Shown here one piece after another: positions 17,628 to 28,097 of a DNA stretch of 64,000 nt. The DNA is taken from NCBI GenBank assembly GCA_949285605.1, contig CASDZI010000002.1, forward strand, positions 38,335 to 102,334. Reading direction: 5' to 3'. Source of the DNA: an uncultured Christensenella sp. (GTDB lineage: Bacteria > Bacillota > Clostridia > Christensenellales > DTU072). The position numbers were made by a program, and so were the translations under genes. The number at the start of each line of letters is the position of its first letter. The stretch's first letter is position 1. Below the pieces are notes generated by a model. The model made no database searches. It saw only the letters and a program-made list of their open reading frames with translations, and had not been told where the DNA came from.

Positions 17628-18431
17628 CTATACTGCGGTAGCGGCGATTATTCTGTCGATGACTTCCTTGATATTGAAACTTTCGGTCAGGAATTTATAA
17701 ATGTAATTGTTTTCGAACAATATCTTGGTAAGGGTGCTGTCTTCGATGAGGTTGTTGACGGGGATTATCCATTCGTAAGTTCCCAGCAAACGGATCACGG
17801 CAAGGCTGCCCCAGATTATGACCGCCGCAATGACGAGCCCGAGGATAGCCCCTATCAGTTTGTTGACGAAATGCCCGAAATAGGTAGCCGTCACGAATTT
17901 CTTGATCAGCATCATGAGAAGCTTGACTATTATCGCAAAAATAATGAGCAACGCCACGAACACTATTGCCATAACGATATAGCCTACCAGCGTGGAACTC
18001 AATACCGTTATGAACGGCACTCCGTTTTCGGCGTCCACCTTATCGGCTATGACCTTTTCGATGACTCCGCTGAACATAGAATAATTCGTTCCCTGAAGAA
18101 GATCCGCAAAAGGATGCGCCACGCCGTCGGCTATGTAACCGAGTTCGTTGGCTTCGCCGTCGCCGTCGATGTCGTAATACTGTATGACCACGTCGCCGTT
18201 GGGAATGGATTCGGAAAGAGGTTGATCTAAAGCCTGGGTGAGACGTTCGTCGAGAGTGGTCTTATCCACCACGAATCCGGTAACGGTAGAAAGAAGCACC
18301 ACGGTCAAAATAATGGCGAGCAACGACGAAACCAATCCGAAGATCAGCTTATACATCCCTCTCCAGATGCCGAATATCAGCAGCAGAACCGTCAATACCA
18401 CGACGATTATATCCAAAATGATTCCCGACAC
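17628..18431 (-). CDS. CvpA family membrane protein
   Basis: A 267-residue protein with four predicted TM helices (near 5-25, 30-52, 155-178, 200-222) and an extracellular loop between the second and third. The start region IILDIIVVVLTVLLLIFGIWRGMYKLIFG fits CvpA, named for colicin V production and elsewhere linked to envelope homeostasis. I take the GTG at 18431, since GGAGGGAGG lies 4 bases upstream; the frame continues a few codons further. First gene of a two-gene unit with the large exported protein. Confidence 0.78.
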   Translation of the reverse strand: MSGIILDIIVVVLTVLLLIFGIWRGMYKLIFGLVSSLLAIILTVVLLSTVTGFVVDKTTLDERLTQALDQPLSESIPNGDVVIQYYDIDGDGEANELGYIADGVAHPFADLLQGTNYSMFSGVIEKVIADKVDAENGVPFITVLSSTLVGYIVMAIVFVALLIIFAIIVKLLMMLIKKFVTATYFGHFVNKLIGAILGLVIAAVIIWGSLAVIRLLGTYEWIIPVNNLIEDSTLTKILFENNYIYKFLTESFNIKEVIDRIIAATAV

Positions 18432-18476
18432 GAGTCCTCCCTCCGGCACTTACAGCCTAAATAAATGTATGAAATA

Positions 18477-18505
18477 ATTATACTTAATAAGCATAGTTAA
18501 GTCAA
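18477..18505 (-). promoter_or_regulatory. promoter of the cvpA unit
   Basis: On the minus strand TTGACT (18505-18500) and TATAAT (18482-18477) are 17 bases apart, close to the sigma-A consensus. Confidence 0.8.
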
Positions 18506-18570
18506 GAGGTACCGAGGCAATTTTACTTTGCGGGAATATTTGTTAATTTTTTGGTCAAAACTTAAGCATT

Positions 18571-19071
18571 ATGAAAACGTATTTCCGAAACAAACCGGTA
18601 ATAATCTGTATCGGGACGCCCCAAGTATGCGGAGACAGTCTCGGTCCGAGGGTGGGGGACCTCCTCGTGGAAAAATATAACGTGGACGCCTACGTTTACG
18701 GCAGAAGCGCCCACCCCGTCAACGGAGTCAATTTCAACCGTTACGTCGAACACGTCAAAACGCATCATCCGCACAGTCTGATAATCGCCGTGGACGCCTG
18801 TCTCGGCGAAAAAAAGGACGTGGGCAGGATAAAATATACCGTCAAAGGCTTACGGGCAGGCGCCGCTCTCAACAAAGATCTCGCCTCCGTCGGAGACATC
18901 GGTATCCTCGGAGTGATAGCGGAAAAAAGCGGCAACAACCTCCTTTCTCTTATGAATGCCGACGAACGGACCGTTTCCCTGACCGCCGAAAAAGCCGCCG
19001 AAAAAATTTTCGCCGTCCTCTCGTCTTTAAGATTAAATTATATTTCCCGTTCTACCATAATAAGAGCGTAA
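18571..19071 (+). CDS. yyaC: YyaC-type sporulation protein (DUF1256, GPR-like)
   Basis: A 166-residue protein of the YyaC/DUF1256 family, which is related in fold to the germination protease GPR and is found in endospore formers. Conserved segments are VIICIGTPQVCGDSLGPRVG, VYGRSAHPVNGVNF, IIAVDACLGEKKDVG and a late SVGDIGILGV. Together with the Spo0A-like gene it suggests sporulation ancestry. No clear ribosome site precedes the ATG. It is followed by a ~200-base non-coding gap and then ftsH. Confidence 0.85.
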   Translation: MKTYFRNKPVIICIGTPQVCGDSLGPRVGDLLVEKYNVDAYVYGRSAHPVNGVNFNRYVEHVKTHHPHSLIIAVDACLGEKKDVGRIKYTVKGLRAGAALNKDLASVGDIGILGVIAEKSGNNLLSLMNADERTVSLTAEKAAEKIFAVLSSLRLNYISRSTIIRA

Positions 19072-19202
19072 CGCTTGCTTTGCGGCAATTTTTTCGTCGG
19101 TTTTCTTTCCGAAACAAACGTTTTTACGACGCTACAGACGGTTTGGCTGCGTTCGTTTCTTTTACGGAAGCAGACGAAAAAACACAAAAAAAGCGGATTT
19201 CG

Positions 19203-19231
19203 TTGCATATTATCGGACTCCGTGCTATAAT
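19203..19231 (+). promoter_or_regulatory. ftsH promoter
   Basis: TTGCAT (19203-19208) and TATAAT (19226-19231) are 17 bases apart. The ~200 bases between yyaC and ftsH hold nothing else I can name; a weak stem at 19078-19098 before a T tract may end yyaC. Confidence 0.8.
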
Positions 19232-19270
19232 ATGGCAATACCGATATAATTTTTAAGCGTTGAGGAAAAA

Positions 19271-21475
19271 ATGCCCGAAAACAAACAAAGCAATAAAAAA
19301 TCGTTGATTTTCATTCTGATAGCGATAGTCATTATCATAGTGGTGGCGATCATTCTGATGCAGAGTCTCGGCTCCAAGGTCCCCACTTTATCTTATTCGG
19401 ATTTTCTTTATTATCTTTACGAAGGACGGGTAACGGGCGTCATAATGACCGACAGTTACACCGCGAGAGTGCTTCTCTCCGCTCTTCCGCAGAATAGCGA
19501 AGTTCCCGAAGGCGTCCTTATGGGAAAGGGTTATACTTTGGAACAGTTCGTTCAAAGTAACAAAAACAGCGATTTTTACGTCGTAGTCGATTCCCGCAAC
19601 ACCATAAGCGACACCATAATGGAAGTTTGCGAAACGAACGGCTACACCGTGCCGTACATCGATTTGAACGATCCCAACAGCGGCACCAGCTGGTCCACGA
19701 TAATTTCCATAATGAGTTTCGTGCTTATAGCAGGGCTCGCCATACTGATGTTCTTCTCGTTAAGAGGCGGCAAAGGCGGCAACAACGCCCTCAATTTCGG
19801 CAAGACCAAGGCCCGTATCGCCAACAACGTCAAAGTCAAATTCACCGACGTTGCCGGAGCGGAAGAGGAAAAGGAAGAACTGCGTGAAATCGTGGAATTT
19901 CTTAAATCCCCCAAGAAATTTATTAACCTCGGCGCGAAAATTCCCAGAGGCGTGCTCCTCGTAGGTCCTCCGGGAACGGGTAAAACCTTGTTTGCGAAAG
20001 CCGTGGCAGGCGAAGCCAACGTGCCTTTCTTCTCCATATCCGGTTCGGATTTCGTGGAAATGTTCGTGGGCGTGGGCGCAAGCAGAGTAAGAGACCTGTT
20101 CGCCCAGGCTAAGAAGAATATGCCCTGTATCGTATTTATCGACGAAATAGACGCCGTGGGGCGTCAGAGAGGAGCAGGTCTCGGCGGCGGGAACGACGAA
20201 AGAGAACAGACCCTCAACCAGTTACTGGTGCAGATGGACGGTTTCGACACCAACGACGGCATAATCATTATGGCCGCCACCAATAGAGCCGACATTCTCG
20301 ATCCGGCGCTTTTACGTCCCGGTCGTTTCGACAGGCAGATTTACGTCAACTCTCCCGACGTCAAGGGAAGGGAAGCCATCTTCAAGGTGCACGCCCGTAA
20401 CAAACCCGTCTCCCCCGAAGTGGATTTCAAATCCCTCGCCCGTCTTACCAGCGGTTTTTCGGGAGCGGATATAGCCAACCTTCTCAACGAAGCGGCGATC
20501 CTCGCCGCCCGTAACAACCGTCAGACCATACTGATGGTGGATATACTCGAAGGTATCAACAAGGTCATCGCAGGCCCTCAGAAGAAGAGCCGCATAATCA
20601 CCGAAAGCGACAAGCGTATAACCGCCTACCACGAAGCCGGTCACGCCATAGTGGGTCGTCTTATGAAACACTGCGACGCCGTGCAGGAAGTCAGCATCAT
20701 TCCCAGAGGAATGGCGGCAGGCTACACTCTGAGCCGTCCCAAAAACGACAACAGTCACATAACTAAGAACAAATTGAACGACGAAATAACCATGATGCTC
20801 GGGGGCAGAGCCAGCGAGGAACTGGTCATTCAGGACATTTCCACCGGCGCCAGCAACGATATAAAGAGAGCTACCGAATTAGCCCGCAGAATGGTCTGCG
20901 AATGGGGTATGAGCGAACGTCTCCCCAACGTCTTCTTCGGGGGCGAACACGAAGTGTTCATAGGACGTGACTACCAGACCCAGACCACCTACAGCGACGA
21001 CGTGGCGGCTATCATTGACGAAGAGATCAAAAAGATAATAGACACCAACTACGCCCGAGCCAAAGAGTGCCTTGCTTACCACAGAGAAGTTATGGACAAT
21101 ATGGTAAAACTCCTGTTCGAAAGAGAAACCATCTACGGCGACGAAGTGGATATGCTTATGGAAGGGAAATCCTTGGAAGAGATCAACGCTTATATCGACG
21201 AAAAACTGGCGAAACAGAAAAAAGAAAGCGAAAAACCCGCTCCGATAATCACTCCCGTTTTCGTCCCGGCGTCCACCATAATCCTGCCCGGATCGGACGA
21301 TAAAAAGGCCGACGGGGATGACAAGCCCGAAGAAAAAACCGCCCCCGAGGACAAAAATACCGAGGCGGCGCCGACGGAAAACGAAAAAGCGGACGACGAA
21401 CCTGCCGAAAAACGGGACGACGTCCCCGACGAAAGAAAGGACAACTCCGAAAACGGGAATAAGGACGAGGAATAG
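19271..21475 (+). CDS. ftsH: ATP-dependent zinc metalloprotease FtsH with an extended acidic tail
   Basis: A membrane AAA+ protease that degrades misfolded or short-lived proteins. TM helices at ~11-31 and ~143-163 flank an extracytoplasmic domain. Walker A GPPGTGKT is at ~232, Walker [15 protein letters not shown] at ~288, and the second region of homology ([20 protein letters not shown]) follows. The zinc site is HEAGH (~454), with a downstream acidic ligand. At 734 residues it is ~90 longer than usual because of a Lys/Glu/Asp/Pro-rich disordered C-terminus. SD TTGAGG precedes the ATG. Confidence 0.95.
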   Translation: MPENKQSNKKSLIFILIAIVIIIVVAIILMQSLGSKVPTLSYSDFLYYLYEGRVTGVIMTDSYTARVLLSALPQNSEVPEGVLMGKGYTLEQFVQSNKNSDFYVVVDSRNTISDTIMEVCETNGYTVPYIDLNDPNSGTSWSTIISIMSFVLIAGLAILMFFSLRGGKGGNNALNFGKTKARIANNVKVKFTDVAGAEEEKEELREIVEFLKSPKKFINLGAKIPRGVLLVGPPGTGKTLFAKAVAGEANVPFFSISGSDFVEMFVGVGASRVRDLFAQAKKNMPCIVFIDEIDAVGRQRGAGLGGGNDEREQTLNQLLVQMDGFDTNDGIIIMAATNRADILDPALLRPGRFDRQIYVNSPDVKGREAIFKVHARNKPVSPEVDFKSLARLTSGFSGADIANLLNEAAILAARNNRQTILMVDILEGINKVIAGPQKKSRIITESDKRITAYHEAGHAIVGRLMKHCDAVQEVSIIPRGMAAGYTLSRPKNDNSHITKNKLNDEITMMLGGRASEELVIQDISTGASNDIKRATELARRMVCEWGMSERLPNVFFGGEHEVFIGRDYQTQTTYSDDVAAIIDEEIKKIIDTNYARAKECLAYHREVMDNMVKLLFERETIYGDEVDMLMEGKSLEEINAYIDEKLAKQKKESEKPAPIITPVFVPASTIILPGSDDKKADGDDKPEEKTAPEDKNTEAAPTENEKADDEPAEKRDDVPDERKDNSENGNKDEE

Positions 21476-21496
21476 TCTTTCACCTTTTGCGTAATA

Positions 21497-21528
21497 AAAA
21501 AAGCGACGGACGCTCCGCCGCTTTTTAT
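21497..21528. terminator. bidirectional terminator between ftsH and purL
   Basis: AGCGACGGA and TCCGCCGCT (one mismatch) pair around CGC, with A and T tracts on either side, so it works for both convergent units. Confidence 0.8.
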
Positions 21529-21542
21529 TTTTGTTTTCTTGC

Positions 21543-24500
21543 TTAACCGAAGTATTTTACCGCCGAAGCGAATACGTTCATATCGAAGTTTCCGTCCACG
21601 TTGCGGTACAGCCCGTCCTGATACCTTTCGGTATGTCCCATTTTCCCGAAAACTCTGCCGTCGGGGCTGATTATCCCCTCCACCGCCATAAAGCTTCCGT
21701 TGGGGTTAAAGGGGCTTTCCATAGTGGCTTTTCCGTCGAAATCGACGTACTGCGTGGCTATCTGTCCGTTCTTTATCAAGTTTTCCATAACGCCGTCGGG
21801 ACAGATGAATTTCCCTTCGCCGTGACTTACGGGAACGCTGTATATATCCCCTACTTTGAAATTGCAGAGCCACGGGCTTTTGTCGGTAGCTATCCTGACG
21901 TTGGTCACGGTGGAAACGTGACGGGCTATGTTGTTGAAGGTAAGGGTAGCGCTGTCGGCTGTTTGCGGGGCTATCTTTCCGTAAGGCAGAAGTCCCAGTT
22001 TTATGAGCGCCTGAAAACCGTTGCAGATCCCGAGTACAAGTCCGTCCCTGCGGTAAAGCAGGTCGTTGACGGCTTCTTCCAGACGAGGATTGCGAAACGC
22101 CGTGGCAATGAACTTCCCGCTGCCGTCGGGTTCGTCTCCGCCCGAAAATCCTCCCGGGAAAGCTATGATGTTGGCTTGCTTTATCTTGGACGCCATTTCC
22201 TCGATGGTTTCGGCTATATCCTTTGCGCTCCTGTTCCTGACCACGCAGATATCCGCGACAGCACCCGCCCTTTCGAACGCCTTGGCGGTGTCGTACTCGC
22301 AGTTGGTGCCGGGGAACACGGGAATAAACACCCTCGGACGGGCTGTCTTTACCGTGGAAGCGAACTTTTCACCCGAAACGAAAGATACGTTCTTTGCTTT
22401 CCCTTCGGCTTTGGCCGTGGTCGGGAACACCTTTTCCAGCGTGCCTTCGTAATAATTCCCGAGTTCGGAAAGCGATACCTTGCCCCTCTCGGTGGAAATC
22501 ACTCCCGTATCGTTAAGTTTACCGATATACTCTCCTTGCGGACAACTCTTTTCTTTCGTAACGATTATAAAGTCGCCTACGGCGTTGATGAACAGAGTTC
22601 TGCGGGGTATCTCCACTTCCAATCCCGCCCCGTTTCCGAACAGCGATTGCGCTATCGCTACGGCTGCGTTACTTTCGACCACGGTGGCGTTCAGAAGTTT
22701 TCCTTCGTCGTTCAATTTCGCTATAATGTCGTATAAGGTTTCCAGATATTCGAAGTTAGGTAACCCATACTCGTCCTTTTTTAATTTCAGTCGGTAAACG
22801 TAACCCGTGGAGGAAAAAGCGTTGTGGAGGATTTTTTCATCGGTGGTAAGCCCCATCGCAAAAGCAATCAGCGTGGGCGGCACGTCGATATTTTCGAAAC
22901 TTCCGCTCATCGAGTCCTTCCCGCCTATCGCTCCCTTTTTCATTTTCATCTGGGCGTAAAACGCTCCCAAAAGGGCGGCGAGAGGTTCTCCCCACCTTTC
23001 GGGGTCCTTGTTCAGACGTTTGAAAAATTCCTGTAAAGTAAGATAAATCGTTTCCTTCTTGACCCCTGCCGCTATCAGTTTGTTGACGGCGGTCACTACC
23101 GAATATACCGCTCCCGTGAAAGGACTGACGCTTAAAAGCTCGGTATTTATCCCGAAGGAAGATACGGTCACGCTGTGCGTAAAGCCGTCGACGGGAGGTT
23201 TCGCCGCCATAACGAGGGAGGGCGTAAGTTGATATTTTCCGCCGAAAGGCATAAGCACCGTCGCCGCTCCTATGGTGGAGTCGAAGGTCTCTCCTGCTCC
23301 TTTCTGCGAACAGTTGTTGAGTTTTGCAAGTTCGTATTTCAACGCTCCCTTGATATCCTCGCCTTTGATAAGCATATCGGTATGGTTGTCGAGAGAATTG
23401 AAATATCCGTCCGCTTTATAGACGAGTTTTGCCGAGCGTACCTGTTTTACTCCGTTGGTGTCCAGGAAGTCTCTGGCGATATCCACTATTGTTTCGTCTT
23501 TATAAAACATTCTGAGCCGTCCGCCGTCGGTAACTTCTGCCACAACCGTGGCGTCGAGGTTTTCCTTGTCGGCTAAGGCTATGAATTTTTCGGCGTCCTT
23601 TCCGTCCACGACTACCGCCATTCTTTCCTGCGACTCGCTGATGGCGAGTTCTGTTGCGGTCAAGCCGTCGTATTTTACCTTTACTCTGTCCAGATAAATA
23701 TCCAGTCCGTCGCTGAGTTCGCCTATCGCCACGCACACGCCGCCTGCGCCGAAATCGTTACATCTTACGATGAGCGAGGAAGCCTCCTCCGAACGGAACA
23801 GCCTCTGAAGTTTCCTTTCCTCGGGGGCGTTACCTTTCTGAACTTCGGCTCCGCAGGTGTCCAAAGACGCCGAGGTATGACTTTTACTGCTGCCCGTAGC
23901 TCCGCCGCAACCGTCCCGTCCCGTAGCTCCGCCCACCAGTATCACCACGTCGCCTTTGACCGGTCTTCTGCGTTTGACCCTTTCTTTAGGCGCTCCGCCG
24001 ATGACGTAACCTGTCTCCAGCCTTTTTGCTTTATATCCGTCGTTATAGAGTTCTCTTACCGTGCCGGTAGCCAGTCCTATCTGATTGCCGTAACAGGAAA
24101 ATCCCGCAAGAGCGGTCTTGGTAAGCACTCTCTGCGGCAGTTTCCCCGGCAAAGTCTTGCGGTAGTCCTCGTTCGGGTCGGCGGCTCCCGTTATCCTCAT
24201 AGCCTGATAAACGTACGCCCGTCCGCTTAAGGGATCTCTTATCGCTCCCCCGAGACAGGTCGCCGCACCGCCGAACGGTTCGATTTCCGTCGGGTGGTTG
24301 TGCGTTTCGTTCTTGAACATAATGAGCCACTCTTCTTCTTTCCCGTCGTTGTCTATCTTGCAGACCACCGAACAGGCGTTGATTTCCTCGCTCACGTCCA
24401 TTTCCTGCAAATATCCGTCTTTACGGAGTTTCTTGACGGCGAGGGTGGCTATGTCCATAAGGCAGGGATACTTGTCTTTCCTGTCCCCGTAAACTTCTTC

Positions 24501-25262
24501 GAATGTCTTTTTGTAGAGTTCCCAGCTTTCCTCTATATGCGGATTGTCGCAGAGGAAAGTCACGTCTTTGAGTTCGGTCAAAAAGGTGGTATGACGGCAA
24601 TGGTCGCTCCAGTAAGTGTCCACCACCTTGAGTTCGGTATGGGTGGGTACCCGTCCTTCCCTGCGGAAATATTCCTGCACGAAAAGGAGATCTTCGAAAC
24701 TCATCGCAAACCCAAATCCGTCGTAATACTCTTTCAGCGCCTTTTCGTCCATATCGTTGAAGGAAGTCAGTTCCACCCGCATATTCTTCCTTTCGGGGGA
24801 AACCCTCTCCAGCGTTTCGGGTAGGTCGAAAGAACCTTCCTTGCTGTCCACGGCGTTTATCAGAAACTTCTTGATCCTCGCCAGCTCCCCTTCGCTTATT
24901 CCGTCGAAAAGATAGACGGTGGCGCACCTTACCATAGGTCTTTTCCCTGCGGTAAGCAAACTTACGCATTGCGCCGCGCTGTCCGCTCTCTGGTCGAACT
25001 GTCCGTCCAGATATTCCACCACCAAAGCCGTCTTACCGTCTATCCCGTCTATTTTCTCTCCCACGGTATCCACCGTCGGTTCGGAAAAAACCGACTGCTT
25101 GGCTCTCTCCAAATCCTTTGCGTCCAGTCCCTCCACGTCGTAACGCAGTATCCTGCGGAGATAATCGAGTTTTATCCCCAGCGTGCCGTATATATCGGCT
25201 TTCAGCTTCGGTACGGCGGTGTCGTACTTCGGTAATTTCTCCACATAAATTCTGTCTACCAT
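21543..25262 (-). CDS. purL: phosphoribosylformylglycinamidine synthase, single-chain PurL with fused glutaminase
   Basis: Step 4 of purine synthesis: FGAR + ATP + glutamine to FGAM. At 1239 residues it is the single-polypeptide clostridial form. The N-terminal domain, two AIR-synthase-like halves (with DHCRHTTFLTEL and ETHNHPTEIEPFGGAATC) and a C-terminal class I glutaminase (from ~975; PVFPGTNCEYDTAKAF, nucleophile in GICNGFQALIKLG) are all present. The start overlaps the purD stop (TAATG), so translation is coupled. Last gene of the pur operon, ending at the shared terminator. Confidence 0.96.
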   Translation of the reverse strand: MVDRIYVEKLPKYDTAVPKLKADIYGTLGIKLDYLRRILRYDVEGLDAKDLERAKQSVFSEPTVDTVGEKIDGIDGKTALVVEYLDGQFDQRADSAAQCVSLLTAGKRPMVRCATVYLFDGISEGELARIKKFLINAVDSKEGSFDLPETLERVSPERKNMRVELTSFNDMDEKALKEYYDGFGFAMSFEDLLFVQEYFRREGRVPTHTELKVVDTYWSDHCRHTTFLTELKDVTFLCDNPHIEESWELYKKTFEEVYGDRKDKYPCLMDIATLAVKKLRKDGYLQEMDVSEEINACSVVCKIDNDGKEEEWLIMFKNETHNHPTEIEPFGGAATCLGGAIRDPLSGRAYVYQAMRITGAADPNEDYRKTLPGKLPQRVLTKTALAGFSCYGNQIGLATGTVRELYNDGYKAKRLETGYVIGGAPKERVKRRRPVKGDVVILVGGATGRDGCGGATGSSKSHTSASLDTCGAEVQKGNAPEERKLQRLFRSEEASSLIVRCNDFGAGGVCVAIGELSDGLDIYLDRVKVKYDGLTATELAISESQERMAVVVDGKDAEKFIALADKENLDATVVAEVTDGGRLRMFYKDETIVDIARDFLDTNGVKQVRSAKLVYKADGYFNSLDNHTDMLIKGEDIKGALKYELAKLNNCSQKGAGETFDSTIGAATVLMPFGGKYQLTPSLVMAAKPPVDGFTHSVTVSSFGINTELLSVSPFTGAVYSVVTAVNKLIAAGVKKETIYLTLQEFFKRLNKDPERWGEPLAALLGAFYAQMKMKKGAIGGKDSMSGSFENIDVPPTLIAFAMGLTTDEKILHNAFSSTGYVYRLKLKKDEYGLPNFEYLETLYDIIAKLNDEGKLLNATVVESNAAVAIAQSLFGNGAGLEVEIPRRTLFINAVGDFIIVTKEKSCPQGEYIGKLNDTGVISTERGKVSLSELGNYYEGTLEKVFPTTAKAEGKAKNVSFVSGEKFASTVKTARPRVFIPVFPGTNCEYDTAKAFERAGAVADICVVRNRSAKDIAETIEEMASKIKQANIIAFPGGFSGGDEPDGSGKFIATAFRNPRLEEAVNDLLYRRDGLVLGICNGFQALIKLGLLPYGKIAPQTADSATLTFNNIARHVSTVTNVRIATDKSPWLCNFKVGDIYSVPVSHGEGKFICPDGVMENLIKNGQIATQYVDFDGKATMESPFNPNGSFMAVEGIISPDGRVFGKMGHTERYQDGLYRNVDGNFDMNVFASAVKYFG

Positions 25263-26512
25263 TATTTAATACCTATATCCCGTCTGTATTCGGAATCCTT
25301 GAAGGAAATTTTTTCTATTTCGGAATAGACCTTTTCTCTGCACTCGGCAATAGTCTTTCCCTTGGTCGTCACGCAAAGCACCCGTCCGCCGTTGGTTACG
25401 AGCTGCCCGTCCCCAAACGCCGTGCCGCTGTGATAAATTTTTATATCTTCGGAAAGGTCGCCTATGGTTATCGGATAACCTTTGACGATTTTCCCGGGGT
25501 AACCGCCGCTTGCCATCACCACGCAGAAGGAACAACCGTCTTCCCACTCGACGTCGATGTCGGACAACGTCCCGTCGATACAGGCGTCGACAATCGAAGT
25601 AAGATCGGTCTTGAGAAGGGGCAGTATGACCTGCGTTTCGGGATCGCCGAAACGGGCGTTGTACTCTATGACCTTAACGCCGTTTTCCGTCGCCATCAAC
25701 CCGAAATACAATACGCCCTTGAAGGGTCTCCCTTCTGCTATAAGCCCGTTTACGGTGGGGACGACTATCCTTTCGACAGTCTCTTTCATCACTGCTTCCG
25801 AAAAAACGGAAGCGGGAGAAAAGGCTCCCATACCTCCCGTATTGGGACCCTTATCGCCGTCGTAAGCTCTTTTGTGATCCTGGCTCGTCGGCATAAGGGA
25901 AAAGCTCTTTCCGTCGCAGAAGGCGAGCAAAGTAAACTCCTTCCCCGTCAAAAACTCTTCGATAACCACGGTGTTTCCGGCGTTGCCGAAAGCCTTGTCG
26001 AGCATGGTTTTTTCCAGAGCCTTGCGGGCGTCGTCTCTCGTTTCGGCAATTATAACCCCCTTCCCCAAAGCCAGTCCGTCGGCTTTTATAACGGTGGGAA
26101 GAGGACATTTTTCTATATATTTTTTGGCTTCGTCGTAATTGTCGAAAGTGCGGTATGAAGCGGTGGGGATATTGTATTTAGCCATAAATTCCTTGGAAAA
26201 AGCCTTGCTCCCTTCGATGATCGCCGCTTGCTTTCTCGGTCCGAAGCACCTTACGTTATCCTGTTCCAGACGGTCGACGAGTCCGCCGTAGAGAGGGTCG
26301 TCGGGCGCCACGAAAACGGTGTCGATATTCTTTTCCTTCACCACCTTTGCGATATGTTCGAAGTCCATAACGCTTCCTTCGATACATTCCGCAACTTCGC
26401 TTATGCCGGCGTTGCCCGGCAGGCAATACAGTTTTTCCGTCCTCGGACTGCGGGCGAGAGCGCACGCTATGGCGTGTTCCCGTCCTCCTCCTCCTATCAG
26501 TAAAATTCTCAT
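25262..26512 (-). CDS. purD: phosphoribosylamine-glycine ligase PurD
   Basis: ATP-grasp enzyme of 416 residues that joins phosphoribosylamine and glycine to GAR, step 2 of the pathway. The start reads RILLIGGGGREHAIACALA. The ATP-grasp part shows VIKADGLALGKGV, GPNTGGMGAFSP and NARFGDPETQVILP. The 20-base gap from purH and overlap with purL place it in the same transcript. Full length, nothing unusual. Confidence 0.96.
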   Translation of the reverse strand: MRILLIGGGGREHAIACALARSPRTEKLYCLPGNAGISEVAECIEGSVMDFEHIAKVVKEKNIDTVFVAPDDPLYGGLVDRLEQDNVRCFGPRKQAAIIEGSKAFSKEFMAKYNIPTASYRTFDNYDEAKKYIEKCPLPTVIKADGLALGKGVIIAETRDDARKALEKTMLDKAFGNAGNTVVIEEFLTGKEFTLLAFCDGKSFSLMPTSQDHKRAYDGDKGPNTGGMGAFSPASVFSEAVMKETVERIVVPTVNGLIAEGRPFKGVLYFGLMATENGVKVIEYNARFGDPETQVILPLLKTDLTSIVDACIDGTLSDIDVEWEDGCSFCVVMASGGYPGKIVKGYPITIGDLSEDIKIYHSGTAFGDGQLVTNGGRVLCVTTKGKTIAECREKVYSEIEKISFKDSEYRRDIGIK

Positions 26513-26532
26513 ATCCGTTCCTCTTTACTTTC

Positions 26533-28065
26533 TCAATGCTTGAAATGGCGTATTCCCGTGAACACCATGGCGATGCCGTTATCGTTGCAGGCGGCTATGC
26601 TGTCGGCGTCCCTTATCGAACCGCCGGGTTGGACTATGGCTGCTATTTTGGCTTCGGCGGCGGCTTTCACGCAGTCGTCGAAGGGGAAGAATGCGTCGCT
26701 TGCCAGCACCGCTCCCTCGGTGTCCTCCAAAGAGTGCTCGATGGCTTGCCTGGTCGCCCAGATGCGGTTGGTCTGCCCCACTCCCACTCCGAGCAGCCTT
26801 TCGCCCTTAGCCAAAACTATGGCGTTGGACTTACAGTGCTTGACCACTTTCATGGCAAAACGCATGGTCTCTTTCTGTTCTGCGGTGGGTTCCTTTTCGG
26901 TCACGGTTTTCATTTCCTCTATGTCGGCAAGATCCGCGTCCTGCATAATGAGTCCGCCGTAAATTTTCTTGAATTCCTTGGCGCCCGCCTTGTTGGGCTT
27001 AGCCACGTCGGGCAGACGAAGTACTCTGAGATTGGGTTTGGTGGCGAGGACTTTCAACGCTTCCTCGGTAAAATCGGGAGCTATGACGATCTCTAAAAAG
27101 ATCTTGACCATTTCCTTCGCCGTAGCTTCGTCCACGGTGCGGTTGAACGCCACTATCCCCCCGAATATGGACACGGGGTCGCACTCGTAACAGGCTTTGT
27201 ACGCAGAATAAACGTCGTCTGCCGACGCTACTCCGCAGGGGTTGGCGTGCTTTACCGCCACAGCCGTGGGTCTATCAAACTCCTTGAGAAGTTCCACCGC
27301 TCCGTTGGCGTCGTTGACGTTGTTGTAACTCAACTGCTTCCCGTTGAGCTGTTCGGCGTTGACGAGGGAATTTTTAACGGGCAGCGCTTCGCCGTAAAAA
27401 GCCGCTTTCTGATGCGGATTTTCGCCGTAACGCATCTGTTCTTTCTTTTCGTAAGCCAGAGTGAGCTTGTCGGGAAAATCGATGCCGAGCATTTCTTTGA
27501 GATAACCGCTTATCATCGTGTCGTAAAACGCCGTGTGCTGGTAAACTTTATACATAAGATACTTCCGAGTATTCAACGTCACGCCGCCGTTTTCCATTTC
27601 CGAAAATACCTTTTCGTAATCGGCAGGATCCACTATGACCGCCACGTCCTGGTAGTTTTTCGCAGCGCTCCTCAGCATCGTGGGACCGCCTATATCGATG
27701 TTCTCCACGGCGTCGGCAAAGGTCGTACCCTCTTTCAGTATGGTCTGCTTGAAAGGATAGAGGTTGACGATGACCACGTCGATGGTGTTTATATTGAGCT
27801 TTTCCAGCTGTTCCATATGGGCAGGATTGCTTCTCATTGCGAGAAGTCCGGCGTGCACCGCCGGGTGCAAAGTCTTGACTCTGCCGTCTAAACATTCGGG
27901 GAAGCCCGTCACGTCGCTTATCCCTATCACGGGCAGTCCCGCTTTCTTAAGTACGTCGTACGTTCCGCCGGTAGAAATGATTTCGTAACCGAGGGCGGCA
28001 AGGCGCGCGCCTACTTTTTCTATATCGGTCTTATCCGATACGCTTATCAAAGCTCTCTTTTTCAT
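26533..28065 (-). CDS. purH: bifunctional AICAR formyltransferase / IMP cyclohydrolase PurH
   Basis: Catalyses the last two steps to IMP. Residues 1-~190 are the MGS-like IMP cyclohydrolase (KRALISVSDKTDIEKVGA, STGGTYDVLKKAGL, DGRVKTLHP). The rest is the formyltransferase, with MRYGENPHQKAAFYG, KHANPCGVAS and FPFDDCVKAAAEA. It also recycles AICAR released by HisF. AAGGAG precedes the ATG. At 510 residues it is standard. Confidence 0.96.
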   Translation of the reverse strand: MKKRALISVSDKTDIEKVGARLAALGYEIISTGGTYDVLKKAGLPVIGISDVTGFPECLDGRVKTLHPAVHAGLLAMRSNPAHMEQLEKLNINTIDVVIVNLYPFKQTILKEGTTFADAVENIDIGGPTMLRSAAKNYQDVAVIVDPADYEKVFSEMENGGVTLNTRKYLMYKVYQHTAFYDTMISGYLKEMLGIDFPDKLTLAYEKKEQMRYGENPHQKAAFYGEALPVKNSLVNAEQLNGKQLSYNNVNDANGAVELLKEFDRPTAVAVKHANPCGVASADDVYSAYKACYECDPVSIFGGIVAFNRTVDEATAKEMVKIFLEIVIAPDFTEEALKVLATKPNLRVLRLPDVAKPNKAGAKEFKKIYGGLIMQDADLADIEEMKTVTEKEPTAEQKETMRFAMKVVKHCKSNAIVLAKGERLLGVGVGQTNRIWATRQAIEHSLEDTEGAVLASDAFFPFDDCVKAAAEAKIAAIVQPGGSIRDADSIAACNDNGIAMVFTGIRHFKH

Positions 28066-28097
28066 CTGACCTTTCTCCTTATATGATATTTTTTTGG

